From an uncultured Clostridium sp. (GTDB taxonomy: Bacteria > Bacillota > Clostridia > TANB77 > CAG-508): 64,000 bases of DNA. Positions 25,090-33,796 of the stretch are shown piece after piece. The stretch spans positions 1 through 64,000 of the forward strand of contig USMK01000008.1 of the NCBI GenBank assembly GCA_900555835.1, written 5' to 3'. The notes below the pieces were generated by a model, which had not been told where the DNA came from, did no database searches, and was given only the letters and a program-made list of their open reading frames with translations. The stretch's first letter is position 1. Each line of letters opens with the position of its first letter. The position numbers and the translations under genes are program-made.

Positions 25090-26694
25090 ATGAAGATTAG
25101 CAAAGTTATAATTGTATTGATTATGATTGCAATTGTATTATTTTGTAACTTGCAAAGCATAGTACTGGCTGATACTGACATTGACAAAGCTCATTTGAAA
25201 GTATTGCAAGATTCAGAAAAACATTTGCAATTTTACCAGAATGGAACCTGGATAAACTTGCGCTGTTTGTATATTGGATATGAAAACAATAAAAAAATAT
25301 ATCCAGCATATTGCTTAAACAGAGAGCTACCAGGCCCAGAGGCCGTTGAAGGAGGATATATAGCATCAATAGATAAAACAATTACCGACCCTGTACTTTG
25401 GCGAACCATTATATCTGGTTACCCATACAAAAGCATAGAAGAATTGGGTGTTGAAACTGAATGGGATGCCTTTATGGCGACCAAACAGGCCATTTACTCA
25501 ATTCTATATAATAGAAACGTAAGAGAATTATACAGAGGGATAGACGTAAGAGGAGAAAAAATAGTAAACGCAATAGATAAAATGGTACAAGAAGGCAGAA
25601 ATGGTAGCAAAACACCACAAACCGCAAGTTTAACAGTAAAAAAAGTTGGAGAATTACAAAAAGCAGACGAATACTATGCTCAAAGATTTTCTGTGAAAAG
25701 TAATGTTCCAATAGATAATTACATAATAAAAAGCATAACAAATGCACCAGAAGGAACATTTATTAGTGATAGCCATGGAAATAAAAAAGAGATATTTTCC
25801 GGAAATGAAGATTATTTTGTAAATATACCTAAAAGTGTTATGAATAAAGACTTAGATTACACAATAAATATTTATGCCGAATGTGAAACATATCCTGTTT
25901 TTTATGGAGTTGCTCCTAATGAAGGATTACAAGACCACGCAATTACATATAGTAAACTTGGTGGTTATAATGCACAAATGAATATAAAAGAAAAATTAAA
26001 CAATTGTCAAATAAAGGTTGTTAAGTTAGACGAAGATACTGACAAACCTTTAAAGAATATAGAATTTACTCTATATTCAGAAGATCCTCACTTTAATTAT
26101 ACAATTTCAACAAACGAAGAAGGAATAGCTTACTTTGATAATCTATATCCAGGTAAGTATATTTTAAAAGAAAATAGCACAAATGAAGAATATTTTATAA
26201 ATAGCCAAGAATATCCAATCGTCCTTGAAATAAATCAAACAAAAGAAATAACTGTAACTAATAAGCTGAAAACAGGAAAACTAAAAATAATTAAACTTGA
26301 TAGCGAAACACATCTTCCTTTAAAAGGCGTTGAGTTTGAACTATTAGATTCTGATTATAACGTTATAGAAAAATTAGTTACAGACGAGAATGGTGAAACT
26401 TGTTCAATATCTTACCTCCCAAGTTATAATAAAAAATACTATATAAGAGAGACAAAAACACAAGAAAATTACAAGATTAATAAAGATTTAATCGAAATTG
26501 AATTAAGAGAAGAGGGTATAACAGAAAAAATAATAGAAAATAAAAAAGTGCCCGAGCCGGAACCAATACCTGAACCCGAGCCACAACCGGAACCAACGCC
26601 ACTTCCTGAGCCTAAACCAATTCCAGAGCCAGAACCTGAGCCAGTTCCTGAACCAGAAATTGTTGTGAAAAAATTACCAAAGACCGGAATGTAA
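25090..26694 (+). CDS. Secreted thioester (TQXA) adhesin with SpaA-like domains and a cut-off LPKTG signal
   Basis: 534 residues. A signal peptide (about 1-28, ending VLA) precedes a thioester domain: Cys in PAYCLNRELPG and Gln in MATKQAIYS are positioned to form the internal Cys-Gln bond used for covalent host attachment. Two prealbumin-like SpaA/CnaB domains follow (KVVKLDEDTDKPLKNIEF and KIIKLDSETHLPLKGVEF). Next comes a Pro/Glu repeat (EPEP type, about 35 residues), then KKLPKTGM and stop. A normal sortase signal continues with a membrane helix and basic tail, which are missing here. Promoter and leader lie at 24930-25085. Similar proteins form pilus tips. Confidence 0.8.
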   Translation: MKISKVIIVLIMIAIVLFCNLQSIVLADTDIDKAHLKVLQDSEKHLQFYQNGTWINLRCLYIGYENNKKIYPAYCLNRELPGPEAVEGGYIASIDKTITDPVLWRTIISGYPYKSIEELGVETEWDAFMATKQAIYSILYNRNVRELYRGIDVRGEKIVNAIDKMVQEGRNGSKTPQTASLTVKKVGELQKADEYYAQRFSVKSNVPIDNYIIKSITNAPEGTFISDSHGNKKEIFSGNEDYFVNIPKSVMNKDLDYTINIYAECETYPVFYGVAPNEGLQDHAITYSKLGGYNAQMNIKEKLNNCQIKVVKLDEDTDKPLKNIEFTLYSEDPHFNYTISTNEEGIAYFDNLYPGKYILKENSTNEEYFINSQEYPIVLEINQTKEITVTNKLKTGKLKIIKLDSETHLPLKGVEFELLDSDYNVIEKLVTDENGETCSISYLPSYNKKYYIRETKTQENYKINKDLIEIELREEGITEKIIENKKVPEPEPIPEPEPQPEPTPLPEPKPIPEPEPEPVPEPEIVVKKLPKTGM

Positions 26695-26728
26695 ACTTAA
26701 ATTGGATTTACAACATATTTATACCCAG

Positions 26729-26764
26729 AAGGAGTAGAATAAATATAATCTACTCCTTTTATTT
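26729..26764 (+). terminator. Rho-independent terminator
   Basis: Stem AAGGAGTAGA / TCTACTCCTT followed by TTATTT. Confidence 0.85.
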
Positions 26765-26804
26765 GTATAGCAAGTTTATGGCAAAAAAACTTTACCACCC
26801 TACC

Positions 26805-26833
26805 TTGACAAGGATTGGAAAGTATGGTAAAAT
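26805..26833 (+). promoter_or_regulatory. Promoter of rplU-rpmA
   Basis: TTGACA (26805-26810), 17-bp spacer, TAAAAT (26828-26833). Confidence 0.8.
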
Positions 26834-26837
26834 TAAC

Positions 26838-26930
26838 AACTGTAAGCCGCATAAGTCAAGGTGTATAAAAGTTAATTAAGTTTAACTACCTAAGAGTTTA
26901 AGGTTAGCGAGTATACGAAAAGGGAGGTGT
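26838..26930 (+). promoter_or_regulatory. Candidate L21 leader
   Basis: A ~95-nt GC-richer 5' UTR between promoter and rplU (CAACTGTAAGCCGCATAAGT near its start, GGTTAGCGAGTATACGAAAA near its end) fits the autoregulatory leader common before Firmicutes L21 genes. I rely on position and general look, not on a model match. Confidence 0.5.
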
Positions 26931-26937
26931 ACATATA

Positions 26938-27315
26938 ATGTACGCAATAATTGAAGCTTGTGGAAAGCAATACAAAGTAGCAGAGGGAGATGTTGTTTTC
27001 TTCGAAAAATTAGATACTGAAGAAGGTAAAAAAGTTACTTTTGATAAAGTAATATTAGTATCTGACGAAGGAAAAGTTAAAGTTGGAGCTCCTTATGTTA
27101 AAGGTGTAAAAGTAGAAGGTAAGGTAGTTTCTCACGGTAAAGGTAAGAAAATAATTGTCTACAAAATGAAACCTAAAAAGAATTATAGAAGAAAACAAGG
27201 TCATAGACAACCATATACCAAAGTAGAAATTACTTCTATAAAGACTGCTGCAACAAAATCAACAAAAACAGCAGAAGCAAAAGCTGAAACAAACAAAGAA
27301 AAAGTTGAAGCATAA
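26938..27315 (+). CDS. rplU: 50S ribosomal protein L21
   Basis: 125 residues beginning YAIIEACGKQYKVAEGD, with KPKKNYRRKQGHRQPYTKV, as in all L21. The C-terminus carries an added Ala/Lys/Thr-rich tail of about 22 residues. Ribosome site GGGAGGTG before ATG 26938. rpmA follows after 44 bases with no prp gene between. Confidence 0.97.
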   Translation: MYAIIEACGKQYKVAEGDVVFFEKLDTEEGKKVTFDKVILVSDEGKVKVGAPYVKGVKVEGKVVSHGKGKKIIVYKMKPKKNYRRKQGHRQPYTKVEITSIKTAATKSTKTAEAKAETNKEKVEA

Positions 27316-27359
27316 TTAAACAATAAATAAATTCAACGTACGAAGGGAGTGAATTTAAA

Positions 27360-27623
27360 GTGGCACATAAAAAAGGGCAAGGTAGTGTTAAGAACGGTAG
27401 AGACAGTGAGTCTAAACGTCTTGGTCTAAAAAGAGCTGACGGACAATTCGTTAAAGCTGGAAATATATTAATTAGACAAAGAGGAACACAAACACATCCA
27501 GGAAATAATGTTGGAATAGGTAGTGATGACACACTATACGCATTAGTAGATGGAACTGTTAAATTTGAGAGAAAGGGTAAAGACAAGAAACAAGTAAGCG
27601 TTTACCCAGTTGAAACAAAATAA
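27360..27623 (+). CDS. rpmA: 50S ribosomal protein L27 without cleavable N-terminal extension
   Basis: 87 residues from GTG 27360 with AAGGGAGTG upstream. It begins MAHKKGQGSVKNGRDSESKR, so the mature-type N-terminus is made directly. Many Firmicutes make L27 with a short extension removed by the protease Prp, whose gene sits between rplU and rpmA; both are lacking here. Confidence 0.97.
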   Translation: MAHKKGQGSVKNGRDSESKRLGLKRADGQFVKAGNILIRQRGTQTHPGNNVGIGSDDTLYALVDGTVKFERKGKDKKQVSVYPVETK

Positions 27624-27630
27624 ATTCAAA

Positions 27631-27671
27631 AAAATCTAGACTAATTTTAAATTAGACTAGATTTTTTTTTA
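27631..27671 (+). terminator. Rho-independent terminator
   Basis: A 15-bp stem AAAATCTAGACTAAT / ATTAGACTAGATTTT followed by a T run. Confidence 0.93.
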
Positions 27672-27741
27672 ACTTTCCTATATAATAACACTTGTAATAC
27701 AAATTGAATAATATATGGAAAAAAGAAAAGAGGAAACAGAA

Positions 27742-29103
27742 ATGAGAAGATATTTTGGCACAGATGGGATAAGAAGAATTGCTAATACTGAATTAACACC
27801 AGAATTTGCGTTAAAAGTTGCAAAAGCAGGAGCATGCGTTTTATCTAAACATGCAAAACATACTCCTACAATATTGATAGGAAGGGATACAAGATTATCT
27901 GGTTGTTTATTAGAAAGTGCAATGACAGCTGGTTTTCTAAGTTATGGAGCAAATGTTAAGATATTAGGAGTTATGCCAACACCAGCAGTTGCATATTTAA
28001 CAAGAAAGTTAGGAGCAGACGCAGGAGTTGTAATTTCAGCTTCACACAACACTTTTGAATTCAACGGAATAAAGTATTTTAGCAATAAAGGAACAAAAAT
28101 ATCAGATGAACTAGAAGAAGAAATAGAAGCTATACTAGATTCTGAAAAAATTAACGAACTAATAGCAGAACACAAAGAAATTGGAGTATATGACTTTGAT
28201 ACTGAATTGGAAGAAGAATATATCAACTTTTTTGCAGATATTTTTAAGGATAGATTAAATGCAAAAAATACAAGAAAATTTACAGTTGGAATAGATACTG
28301 CCAATGGAGCTACATATAAAGTTGCTGAAAAAATATTTACAAAACTAGGAATTAACTATAAAATAATTAACAATGAACCAAATGGAATAAACATAAACGA
28401 AAACTGTGGTTCTACGCATATGGAAAATTTAAAAGAATTTGTATTAAAAAATAAACTAGACTTAGGAATTGCCTATGATGGAGATGGCGACAGATGTCTA
28501 GCAATAGACGAAAAGGGAAATACAATTGATGGAGATGGAATACTTGCAATAATTTCCGATAAACTAAAAAAAGAAGGCAAATTGAAAAATAACACATTAG
28601 TAGCAACAGTTATGAGTAATTTAGGATTAAATAAATATTGCTTAGAACAAGGTATGAATATCAAACAAACCAAAGTTGGAGATAGATATGTACTTGAAGA
28701 AATGCTTAAAAATGACTATAATTTAGGTGGAGAGCAATCAGGGCATATAATATTCTTAGATTACAATCCAACAGGAGATGGGATTTTAACATCACTTATG
28801 CTTATGGAAGCCATATTAAACAGAGGAGTTCTAGCATCAGAAGCTGCAAGTTTAATAACAATATATCCACAGGTTTTAGTAAATGTTAAAGTTCAACAAG
28901 AAAAGAAATTAGATTATCAAAAAGATAAAGTTATAACAGATGCCATCGAAAAATTAGAAAAGGAAGAAGAAATAGGCAGAATTTTAATTAGACCTTCTGG
29001 AACAGAACCACTTGTAAGAGTTATGATAGAAGGTAAAAACGAAGAATATATTAACAAAAAAGCAAATGAACTTGCAGATCTTATAAAAGAAAGACTACAA
29101 TAG
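27742..29103 (+). CDS. glmM: Phosphoglucosamine mutase
   Basis: 453 residues; converts glucosamine-6-P to glucosamine-1-P for UDP-GlcNAc. ATG 27742 (MRRYFGTDGIRR) is preferred over 27715, with AAAGAGGAA upstream. The phosphoserine loop is VVISASHNTFEFNGIK, the metal loop DGDGDR, the sugar loop GGEQSGHII and the phosphate-binding loop IRPSGTEPLVRV. All four domains are complete. Confidence 0.95.
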   Translation: MRRYFGTDGIRRIANTELTPEFALKVAKAGACVLSKHAKHTPTILIGRDTRLSGCLLESAMTAGFLSYGANVKILGVMPTPAVAYLTRKLGADAGVVISASHNTFEFNGIKYFSNKGTKISDELEEEIEAILDSEKINELIAEHKEIGVYDFDTELEEEYINFFADIFKDRLNAKNTRKFTVGIDTANGATYKVAEKIFTKLGINYKIINNEPNGININENCGSTHMENLKEFVLKNKLDLGIAYDGDGDRCLAIDEKGNTIDGDGILAIISDKLKKEGKLKNNTLVATVMSNLGLNKYCLEQGMNIKQTKVGDRYVLEEMLKNDYNLGGEQSGHIIFLDYNPTGDGILTSLMLMEAILNRGVLASEAASLITIYPQVLVNVKVQQEKKLDYQKDKVITDAIEKLEKEEEIGRILIRPSGTEPLVRVMIEGKNEEYINKKANELADLIKERLQ

Positions 29104-29145
29104 CTTTTTTAGAATATAGAAAATAAGAAGAGGAGGTAAAGAGTA

Positions 29146-29484
29146 ATGATTTTTAATTCAGCAGACCCAATCAATGTAATACTAATCTTAGCTGCAACTT
29201 TACTTTTAGTGTACTTAGGAAAAGAAACTAAAAACAGCAAAATTCCATTAGGAGTTTTAATTGTATTTTTAGGATTAATAATAATGCATGCAGTTCAATT
29301 TGTTGTACTATCTTCAACAGCAACACAAGACATTATAAATGTTCTAAGCACATCACTTGCAGTAGACTTTGGATTAATTATGGTTGCTTTCTTAGCTTAC
29401 CTTTGGGTAGACGATATGGAAGCAAAAGTAAAAAATACAAAAGTTGTTAGCAATAGCTTAGACTGGTTTTGGAAAAAAGTTTAA
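29146..29484 (+). CDS. Small integral membrane protein, three helices
   Basis: 112 residues with hydrophobic segments near 8-24, 36-58 and 70-95, and AGGAGGT before ATG 29146. The tail is charged and ends NSLDWFWKKV. No family recognised. It is 42 bases after glmM and probably cotranscribed. Confidence 0.7.
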   Translation: MIFNSADPINVILILAATLLLVYLGKETKNSKIPLGVLIVFLGLIIMHAVQFVVLSSTATQDIINVLSTSLAVDFGLIMVAFLAYLWVDDMEAKVKNTKVVSNSLDWFWKKV

Positions 29485-29489
29485 CAAAA

Positions 29490-29522
29490 ATGAAAGAGGA
29501 ATTTAAAAGTTCCTCTTTTAAA
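29490..29522 (+). terminator. Rho-independent terminator
   Basis: GAAAGAGGAA / TTCCTCTTTT stem with T-rich end between the membrane protein and the deaminase gene. Confidence 0.75.
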
Positions 29523-29541
29523 ATTAAATGGAGGAAATAAA

Positions 29542-30003
29542 ATGAATGAATATATGAAATTAGCAAAAGAAATGGCTGAAAATGGACATAGAAATGGAGA
29601 AGGTGGACCTTTTGGAGCTATTATTTTGGACAAAGCTGGAAATATTATTGCAAAAGGAAACAATAAAGTTATAATAAGCCACGATCCAACAGCTCATGCT
29701 GAGGTGGTTGCAATAAGAGAAGCTTCAAAAAAATTAGGTACATATGATTTATCAGGATGCACATTATACACATCATGTGAGCCTTGCCCAATGTGCTTAT
29801 CTGCCATTATTTGGGCAAATATAAAAGAAGTATATTATGCTTGCACAAAAAAAGATGCAGCAAACATTGGATTTAGAGATGATGCTATATATGAATACTT
29901 AAAAGGAAATAACAAAGATTTAATTAATTTACATCATATTGATAGAAACGAATGTATTAGCGTTTTTGAAGAATATCAAAGAGAAAATAAGACAATTTAT
30001 TAA
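29542..30003 (+). CDS. Guanine deaminase-like cytidine deaminase-fold enzyme
   Basis: 153 residues. Zinc ligands and proton shuttle are HAEVVAIREA (HAE) and SCEPCPMCLSA (PCxxC). The C-terminal part (IGFRDDAIYEYL ... YQRENKTIY) resembles the compact bacterial guanine deaminase GuaD and not TadA. It converts guanine to xanthine in that family. Ribosome site GGAGG before ATG 29542. Confidence 0.8.
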   Translation: MNEYMKLAKEMAENGHRNGEGGPFGAIILDKAGNIIAKGNNKVIISHDPTAHAEVVAIREASKKLGTYDLSGCTLYTSCEPCPMCLSAIIWANIKEVYYACTKKDAANIGFRDDAIYEYLKGNNKDLINLHHIDRNECISVFEEYQRENKTIY

Positions 30004-30011
30004 TTTGAAAT

Positions 30012-30040
30012 TTGCTAAAATTACCTTTCCGTGGTATAAT
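30012..30040 (+). promoter_or_regulatory. Promoter of the 30-kb secreted protein gene
   Basis: TTGCTA (30012-30017), 17-bp spacer, TATAAT (30035-30040). Confidence 0.7.
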
Positions 30041-30084
30041 AAAAACATATTAGGCGAAAGCCATATGAAAGGAGTTTTTTATAT

Positions 30085-30627
30085 ATGAAACATTTTTTGC
30101 GGAATTTTTTAGTTTTGGCTTTGGTGGCTTTAGCTCTTCCTGTTTGTGCTGATGCACAAGAGGATATGGTTCCTAAAATTTTGCATTCCAAAGGACCTAC
30201 GGTAGAGTGTTTCAAAATTGAAACAAATACTGTTGCCTTGGGCAAAGATTTTAAGGATTTAAAAGAAAATCTTATTAAGGAAAATCGCCTTAGAGATGCG
30301 GTAACTCAAATTTTTGAGGCTGATGGCAAGTGTTTGCAAACTGTATACCTGTTTGCAAGTGAAAATGAACTTGCAGAGGGTGAAGTAGCTTCTGAAAGTA
30401 TTATTTATACCACCGATAACCCGGAATGGTACAAAGAAACAGAGGCTAGCCTTACAGTCGGAACTGACCATCCATATATGGTAAAAGAGTTCCACAATGA
30501 GTATCCGGATGGTAAAGTGTTGTATTCAGCTACTTTTCAAAGGGATATTGTAAAGGAAACCAAAAGCTTAGCAAAAAATACCGAAAAGGTAGAAATGACG
30601 GAGGAAAAACAAGAAAAAGCTTCTTAA
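30085..30627 (+). CDS. Secreted hypothetical protein of foreign base composition
   Basis: 180 residues. A signal peptide (MKHFLRNFLVLALVALALPV, cut near CADA) precedes a soluble acidic/basic domain I do not recognise. Codon use (TTG, GCC, GGC, CCG, GTG) differs from neighbours. Codon 6 is CGG (30100-30102), read as Arg; a +1 shift there would stop after three codons. AAAGGAG precedes ATG 30085. It has its own promoter and terminator, like the genes at 16649 and 16940. Confidence 0.65.
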   Translation: MKHFLRNFLVLALVALALPVCADAQEDMVPKILHSKGPTVECFKIETNTVALGKDFKDLKENLIKENRLRDAVTQIFEADGKCLQTVYLFASENELAEGEVASESIIYTTDNPEWYKETEASLTVGTDHPYMVKEFHNEYPDGKVLYSATFQRDIVKETKSLAKNTEKVEMTEEKQEKAS

Positions 30628-30634
30628 AAACAAA

Positions 30635-30668
30635 AAATGAGGTAGTAGTATTTACTGCCTCATTTTAT
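30635..30668. terminator. Bidirectional terminator
   Basis: Stem AAAATGAGGTAGTA / TACTGCCTCATTTT between convergent genes, with T-rich ends. Confidence 0.9.
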
Positions 30669-30670
30669 TT

Positions 30671-31225
30671 TTAGATATCCATTTGACTTCCAAGGAAACC
30701 TGCTGCTGACTGAATTACTTTTAATTCAACATCGCCCATTTTTGTATTTGCATCTTTTGATAATAGTATAATGCTTCCAATTGTGTCACCTTGTGAAACA
30801 ATTGGATATACTACTTGTGAGTTAAATTTTCTATCTCTATTATCATTTTGAGTTATTGGAAGTGCTATTTCATTATTTTCAGAGCTTTTGTAGATTTCTT
30901 TATTGTCCATTACTTCTTCAAGTTCTTGACTTAAATTTTGACCAAAAAATTCTTTTTTAGGAGCTCCTGATACTGCAATAACTGAGTCTTTGTCTGTTAT
31001 GCAAGCTATGTGTCCTGTTGTTTTTGCCAATGTTTCTGCATAACTAATTGCAAATTCTGATAATTCTCCAATTGGAGAATATTTTTTTAATATAACTTCA
31101 CCATTTTTGTCTGTAAATATTTCTAATGGGTCGCCTTCTTTTATTCTTAATGTTTTCCTAATTTCCTTTGGAATAACAATTCTACCTAAATCATCAATTC
31201 TTCTTACTACACCTGTTGCTTTCAA
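30671..31225 (-). CDS. spoVT: Stage V sporulation protein T
   Basis: 184 residues. The AbrB-type swapped-hairpin DNA-binding domain (ATGVVRRIDDLGRIVIPKEI, RIKEGDPLEIF) is followed by a GAF-like domain (about 55-184). Regulates forespore gene expression and germination. TTG 31225 is the start, with AAAGGAGGG directly upstream; the longer frame from 31288 lacks a ribosome site. Confidence 0.92.
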   Translation of the reverse strand: MKATGVVRRIDDLGRIVIPKEIRKTLRIKEGDPLEIFTDKNGEVILKKYSPIGELSEFAISYAETLAKTTGHIACITDKDSVIAVSGAPKKEFFGQNLSQELEEVMDNKEIYKSSENNEIALPITQNDNRDRKFNSQVVYPIVSQGDTIGSIILLSKDANTKMGDVELKVIQSAAGFLGSQMDI

Positions 31226-31394
31226 AATTTTCCCTCCTTTTAAAATCTGTTTAAAATTAGTATTGTTATTTTTAGAAAAAATATACATACGATTGACAAA
31301 AAAATCAAAAAAACGCAGAATTTGACCAAAAAATGCACAATTTGTCTAATCAAAAAATATAATATACTATACAACTTAAAAGGAGGAGTTTTTA

Positions 31395-31733
31395 ATGTAT
31401 AGAAATTGTAATTGTAACTGCAATTGGATGAATAATAATTGCCAAAACGAAACATATGAAACACAATGTATGAATGTTTCAAATCAATATGAAAATTATT
31501 CAGATAATTGTATGTGTGGATTTGAAGAAGAAAGCTTATTTCCAGAAAATCCAATGTTTGGGCAAAGCTATGTGCCTTGGCAAAGAATGAACAAAACTTT
31601 TGTGCCAAGCGTAGGACTAAAAATGGGGACTATATTCCCTGAACTTGTAAGTCCATATTGCCCTGGACAGTCAATGGAAGAAATAAGATATATAGAAGAA
31701 GCCAATAACATAGGAAAGGGGTGCAATGGATAA
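31395..31733 (+). CDS. cotJA: Spore coat protein CotJA
   Basis: 112 residues. A Cys/Asn-rich N-terminus (CNCNCNW) is followed by the CotJA core MFGQSYVPWQRMNKTFVPSV, GLKMGTIFPELVSPYCPGQS. AGGAGG precedes ATG 31395. The stop overlaps the next ATG (TAATG), so cotJB is translationally coupled. Inner spore-coat component, mother-cell expressed. Confidence 0.9.
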   Translation: MYRNCNCNCNWMNNNCQNETYETQCMNVSNQYENYSDNCMCGFEEESLFPENPMFGQSYVPWQRMNKTFVPSVGLKMGTIFPELVSPYCPGQSMEEIRYIEEANNIGKGCNG

Positions 31734-32026
31734 TGGAAGAAGAAAGATGTGAATGTAACAACCAAAGAGACGAAGTAAGAGAGAGAATGATGATGGAAAT
31801 AAGAGAATTAAACTTTGCTGTAATAGAATTAGCATTATATTTAGACACTCAACCAGATGACCAAAGAGCTTTATGCCTACACAGAGAATATGCAAAACAG
31901 CTAAGAGATTTAAAAGATAAATATCAAAGAATGTATGGTCCATTAAGTATTTATTGTCCTTGCAATAAATGGAGATGGATAGAAGAACCATGGCCTTGGT
32001 GTAAAAAAAGAAGTTTTTACATATAA
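31733..32026 (+). CDS. cotJB: Spore coat protein CotJB with its 3' end replaced by the inserted element
   Basis: 97 residues from ATG 31733 (AAAGGGG upstream). The CotJB core LNFAVIELALYLDTQPDDQR and YGPLS is intact up to IEEPWPW. It then ends CKKRSFYI, which is not CotJB-like. At 40592-40625, directly before cotJC, the missing end is present: EPWPW-ERGNY-stop, whose TAA overlaps the cotJC ATG (TAATG), the same coupling as cotJA/cotJB. The gene has therefore been split near its 3' end by the 31983-40608 element; excision would restore the native C-terminus. Confidence 0.85.
   Translation: MEEERCECNNQRDEVRERMMMEIRELNFAVIELALYLDTQPDDQRALCLHREYAKQLRDLKDKYQRMYGPLSIYCPCNKWRWIEEPWPWCKKRSFYI
31983..31999 (+). 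repeat. Left attachment site (attL), 17-bp direct repeat in cotJB
   Basis: AAGAACCATGGCCTTGG, identical to 40592-40608. The two copies lie 8,609 bp apart, at the junctions of cotJB sequence with element sequence. Confidence 0.85.
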
Positions 32027-32050
32027 TGGGAGAAAAATAAAGGAGGATTG

Positions 32051-32079
32051 TTGACGCCTTAGGAAAAATTTGATATAAT
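32051..32079 (+). promoter_or_regulatory. Promoter of the element's surface-protein operon
   Basis: TTGACG (32051-32056), 17-bp spacer, TATAAT (32074-32079), just inside the left end of the element. Confidence 0.85.
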
Positions 32080-32149
32080 TAATACGCTTAAAAAATTAGC
32101 TACAAATCTACATAAAAAATTAGGTAAAAATAAATTAAGGGGGAGAAAA

Positions 32150-33145
32150 ATGAAAAGGAAAACTATTTTCAAAATCGTTTTTACACTACTTGTAACAATT
32201 GCAATCATTGCAGTTAGTGGTAATGTATTAGCAGCTAATGAGGAATGTACAATTTTAAAGAAAACAAATGAAGAATATGTAATTTATGTAAAAGCATCAT
32301 TAGACCAAGAATTTGAGTTTGCATATACAAACAAAGTCCTAGAAAATGATGAAGAATTAGATTACATAAAGAGTGCAAAAGACTCTGAAAATGGAACAGC
32401 AATAGCATATGTTGATTCAAATCTTTATACTAAATATTTTAAAGATGCTGAAAATACATATTTATGGGCAAAAAGAGGAACAGAATATTTAGCAAAAGGA
32501 ATAAAAATTGATTTATCAAAAGCTGTTTCAGAAGATATGGTTGCATTTGTAAAAAATACGACTAAAAGAATTGCTGTAAATACTGAAAAGAAAGACAAAG
32601 TTGTTACAGAAAAAGACGGAATAAAATACACAACAACAACAGGGAAAATAGAAATAACAGCTGATAGCAAATTACAATATGCTTATGTAATGGTAAATGT
32701 TACAAATTCAAAAGAATATGAAGATTTAGTAGCGCTTGCAGAAAAAATTAACAATATGGAAACAGAAATCAATGTAACCAAAATAGAAAATAGCAAAAAA
32801 TTTTATGATTTATATGAGAAACTATTATCAGAAGTAGATAATAAAGCTTGGGTAAATGTAGAAAATATGCAAATACCTCAACCAAAAGAGTCAAAAACAG
32901 GCGACAAATATGTTGTATGGATTATACAAAAAAATGGAAATAATACAACATCTGATATTCAAATTATGACCTGCTATAATGAAGAAAACAAAGAATATAT
33001 AAAAGAAGATAAAGTAATCAAAACAACATCAAAACTTCCTATTACATATGATAGCATTGGACTATTTGTAGTACTTGGAATTGCAGTGATGCTATTTACA
33101 GTAGTATTAGTAGTAAGAAATAAAAGCAAAAAAGAATCAAAATAA
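32150..33145 (+). CDS. Secreted protein with C-terminal LPITY-type sorting-like signal
   Basis: 331 residues. A signal peptide (about 1-29, ending VLAA) precedes an ectodomain of ~270 residues with no recognised fold. The C-terminus reads KLPITYDSIG followed by a hydrophobic helix (about 302-323) and a basic tail (RNKSKKESK): the layout of a sortase substrate with a non-canonical LPxT motif. The neighbouring sortase (33174) is the likely partner. GGGGGAG precedes ATG 32150. Confidence 0.65.
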   Translation: MKRKTIFKIVFTLLVTIAIIAVSGNVLAANEECTILKKTNEEYVIYVKASLDQEFEFAYTNKVLENDEELDYIKSAKDSENGTAIAYVDSNLYTKYFKDAENTYLWAKRGTEYLAKGIKIDLSKAVSEDMVAFVKNTTKRIAVNTEKKDKVVTEKDGIKYTTTTGKIEITADSKLQYAYVMVNVTNSKEYEDLVALAEKINNMETEINVTKIENSKKFYDLYEKLLSEVDNKAWVNVENMQIPQPKESKTGDKYVVWIIQKNGNNTTSDIQIMTCYNEENKEYIKEDKVIKTTSKLPITYDSIGLFVVLGIAVMLFTVVLVVRNKSKKESK

Positions 33146-33173
33146 AACATATTTCTAATTTAGGGGGATATGT

Positions 33174-33779
33174 ATGAAAAAAAGAATTTTAGATGTAATA
33201 CTATTGATAATAGGAATTGTAATAATTGTTACTATAATTTTAATTGCTACAAAATATATAGGAAATTTCAAAAATGAAAAAGAAATGACAAATATAGTAG
33301 AACAAATAAAAAGCACAAATGTAGAGTTGCCTAATAATAATGAAATAGATATAGAAACAAATAATACAGAAGCGGAAGTTGAAATAGATGGATACAAAGT
33401 GCTAGGAATAATAAGAATTCCTAAAATAGACTTAGAATATCCAATATTAAATGAAACTAACAAAACTTCAATGAAAAAATCCATAACAAAGTTCTGGGGA
33501 CCAAACTTAAACACAGTTGGAAATCTAACTTTGGCAGGACACAACAATAAAGACGGAACAATGTTTGGAAAAGTAAAAAAACTAAACATAGGCGATATCA
33601 TAGAAATAGAAGACTTATATAAAAACACCGTAAAATATGAGATATTTGATATGTATGTTATAAATCCAAATGATGTATCTTGTGTTGAATCGGTAGACGA
33701 GAATGCAAAAGAAGTAACATTGATAACTTGCACGAACGGAAATAAAAACAGATTGATTACAAAGGCAAGAAAAATATAA
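33174..33779 (+). CDS. Sortase (membrane transpeptidase)
   Basis: 201 residues. An N-terminal membrane anchor (about 5-28) is followed by a linker and the sortase barrel. Catalytic residues: His in TLAGHNN, Cys in TLITCTN, Arg in NRLITKARKI. Probably class D/E-like by size and lack of a C-terminal helix. It should attach the product of 32150 or the adhesin to the cell surface. GGGGG ribosome site before ATG 33174. Contains no in-frame CGG, unlike the second sortase at 55847. Confidence 0.9.
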   Translation: MKKRILDVILLIIGIVIIVTIILIATKYIGNFKNEKEMTNIVEQIKSTNVELPNNNEIDIETNNTEAEVEIDGYKVLGIIRIPKIDLEYPILNETNKTSMKKSITKFWGPNLNTVGNLTLAGHNNKDGTMFGKVKKLNIGDIIEIEDLYKNTVKYEIFDMYVINPNDVSCVESVDENAKEVTLITCTNGNKNRLITKARKI

Positions 33780-33796
33780 AAATGGGGGAGGAAAAA

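Noticed and set aside
26540..26660. Pro/Glu repeat as a distinct tandem-repeat locus
   Set aside because: It is the cell-wall-spanning spacer of the thioester adhesin, normal for such proteins.
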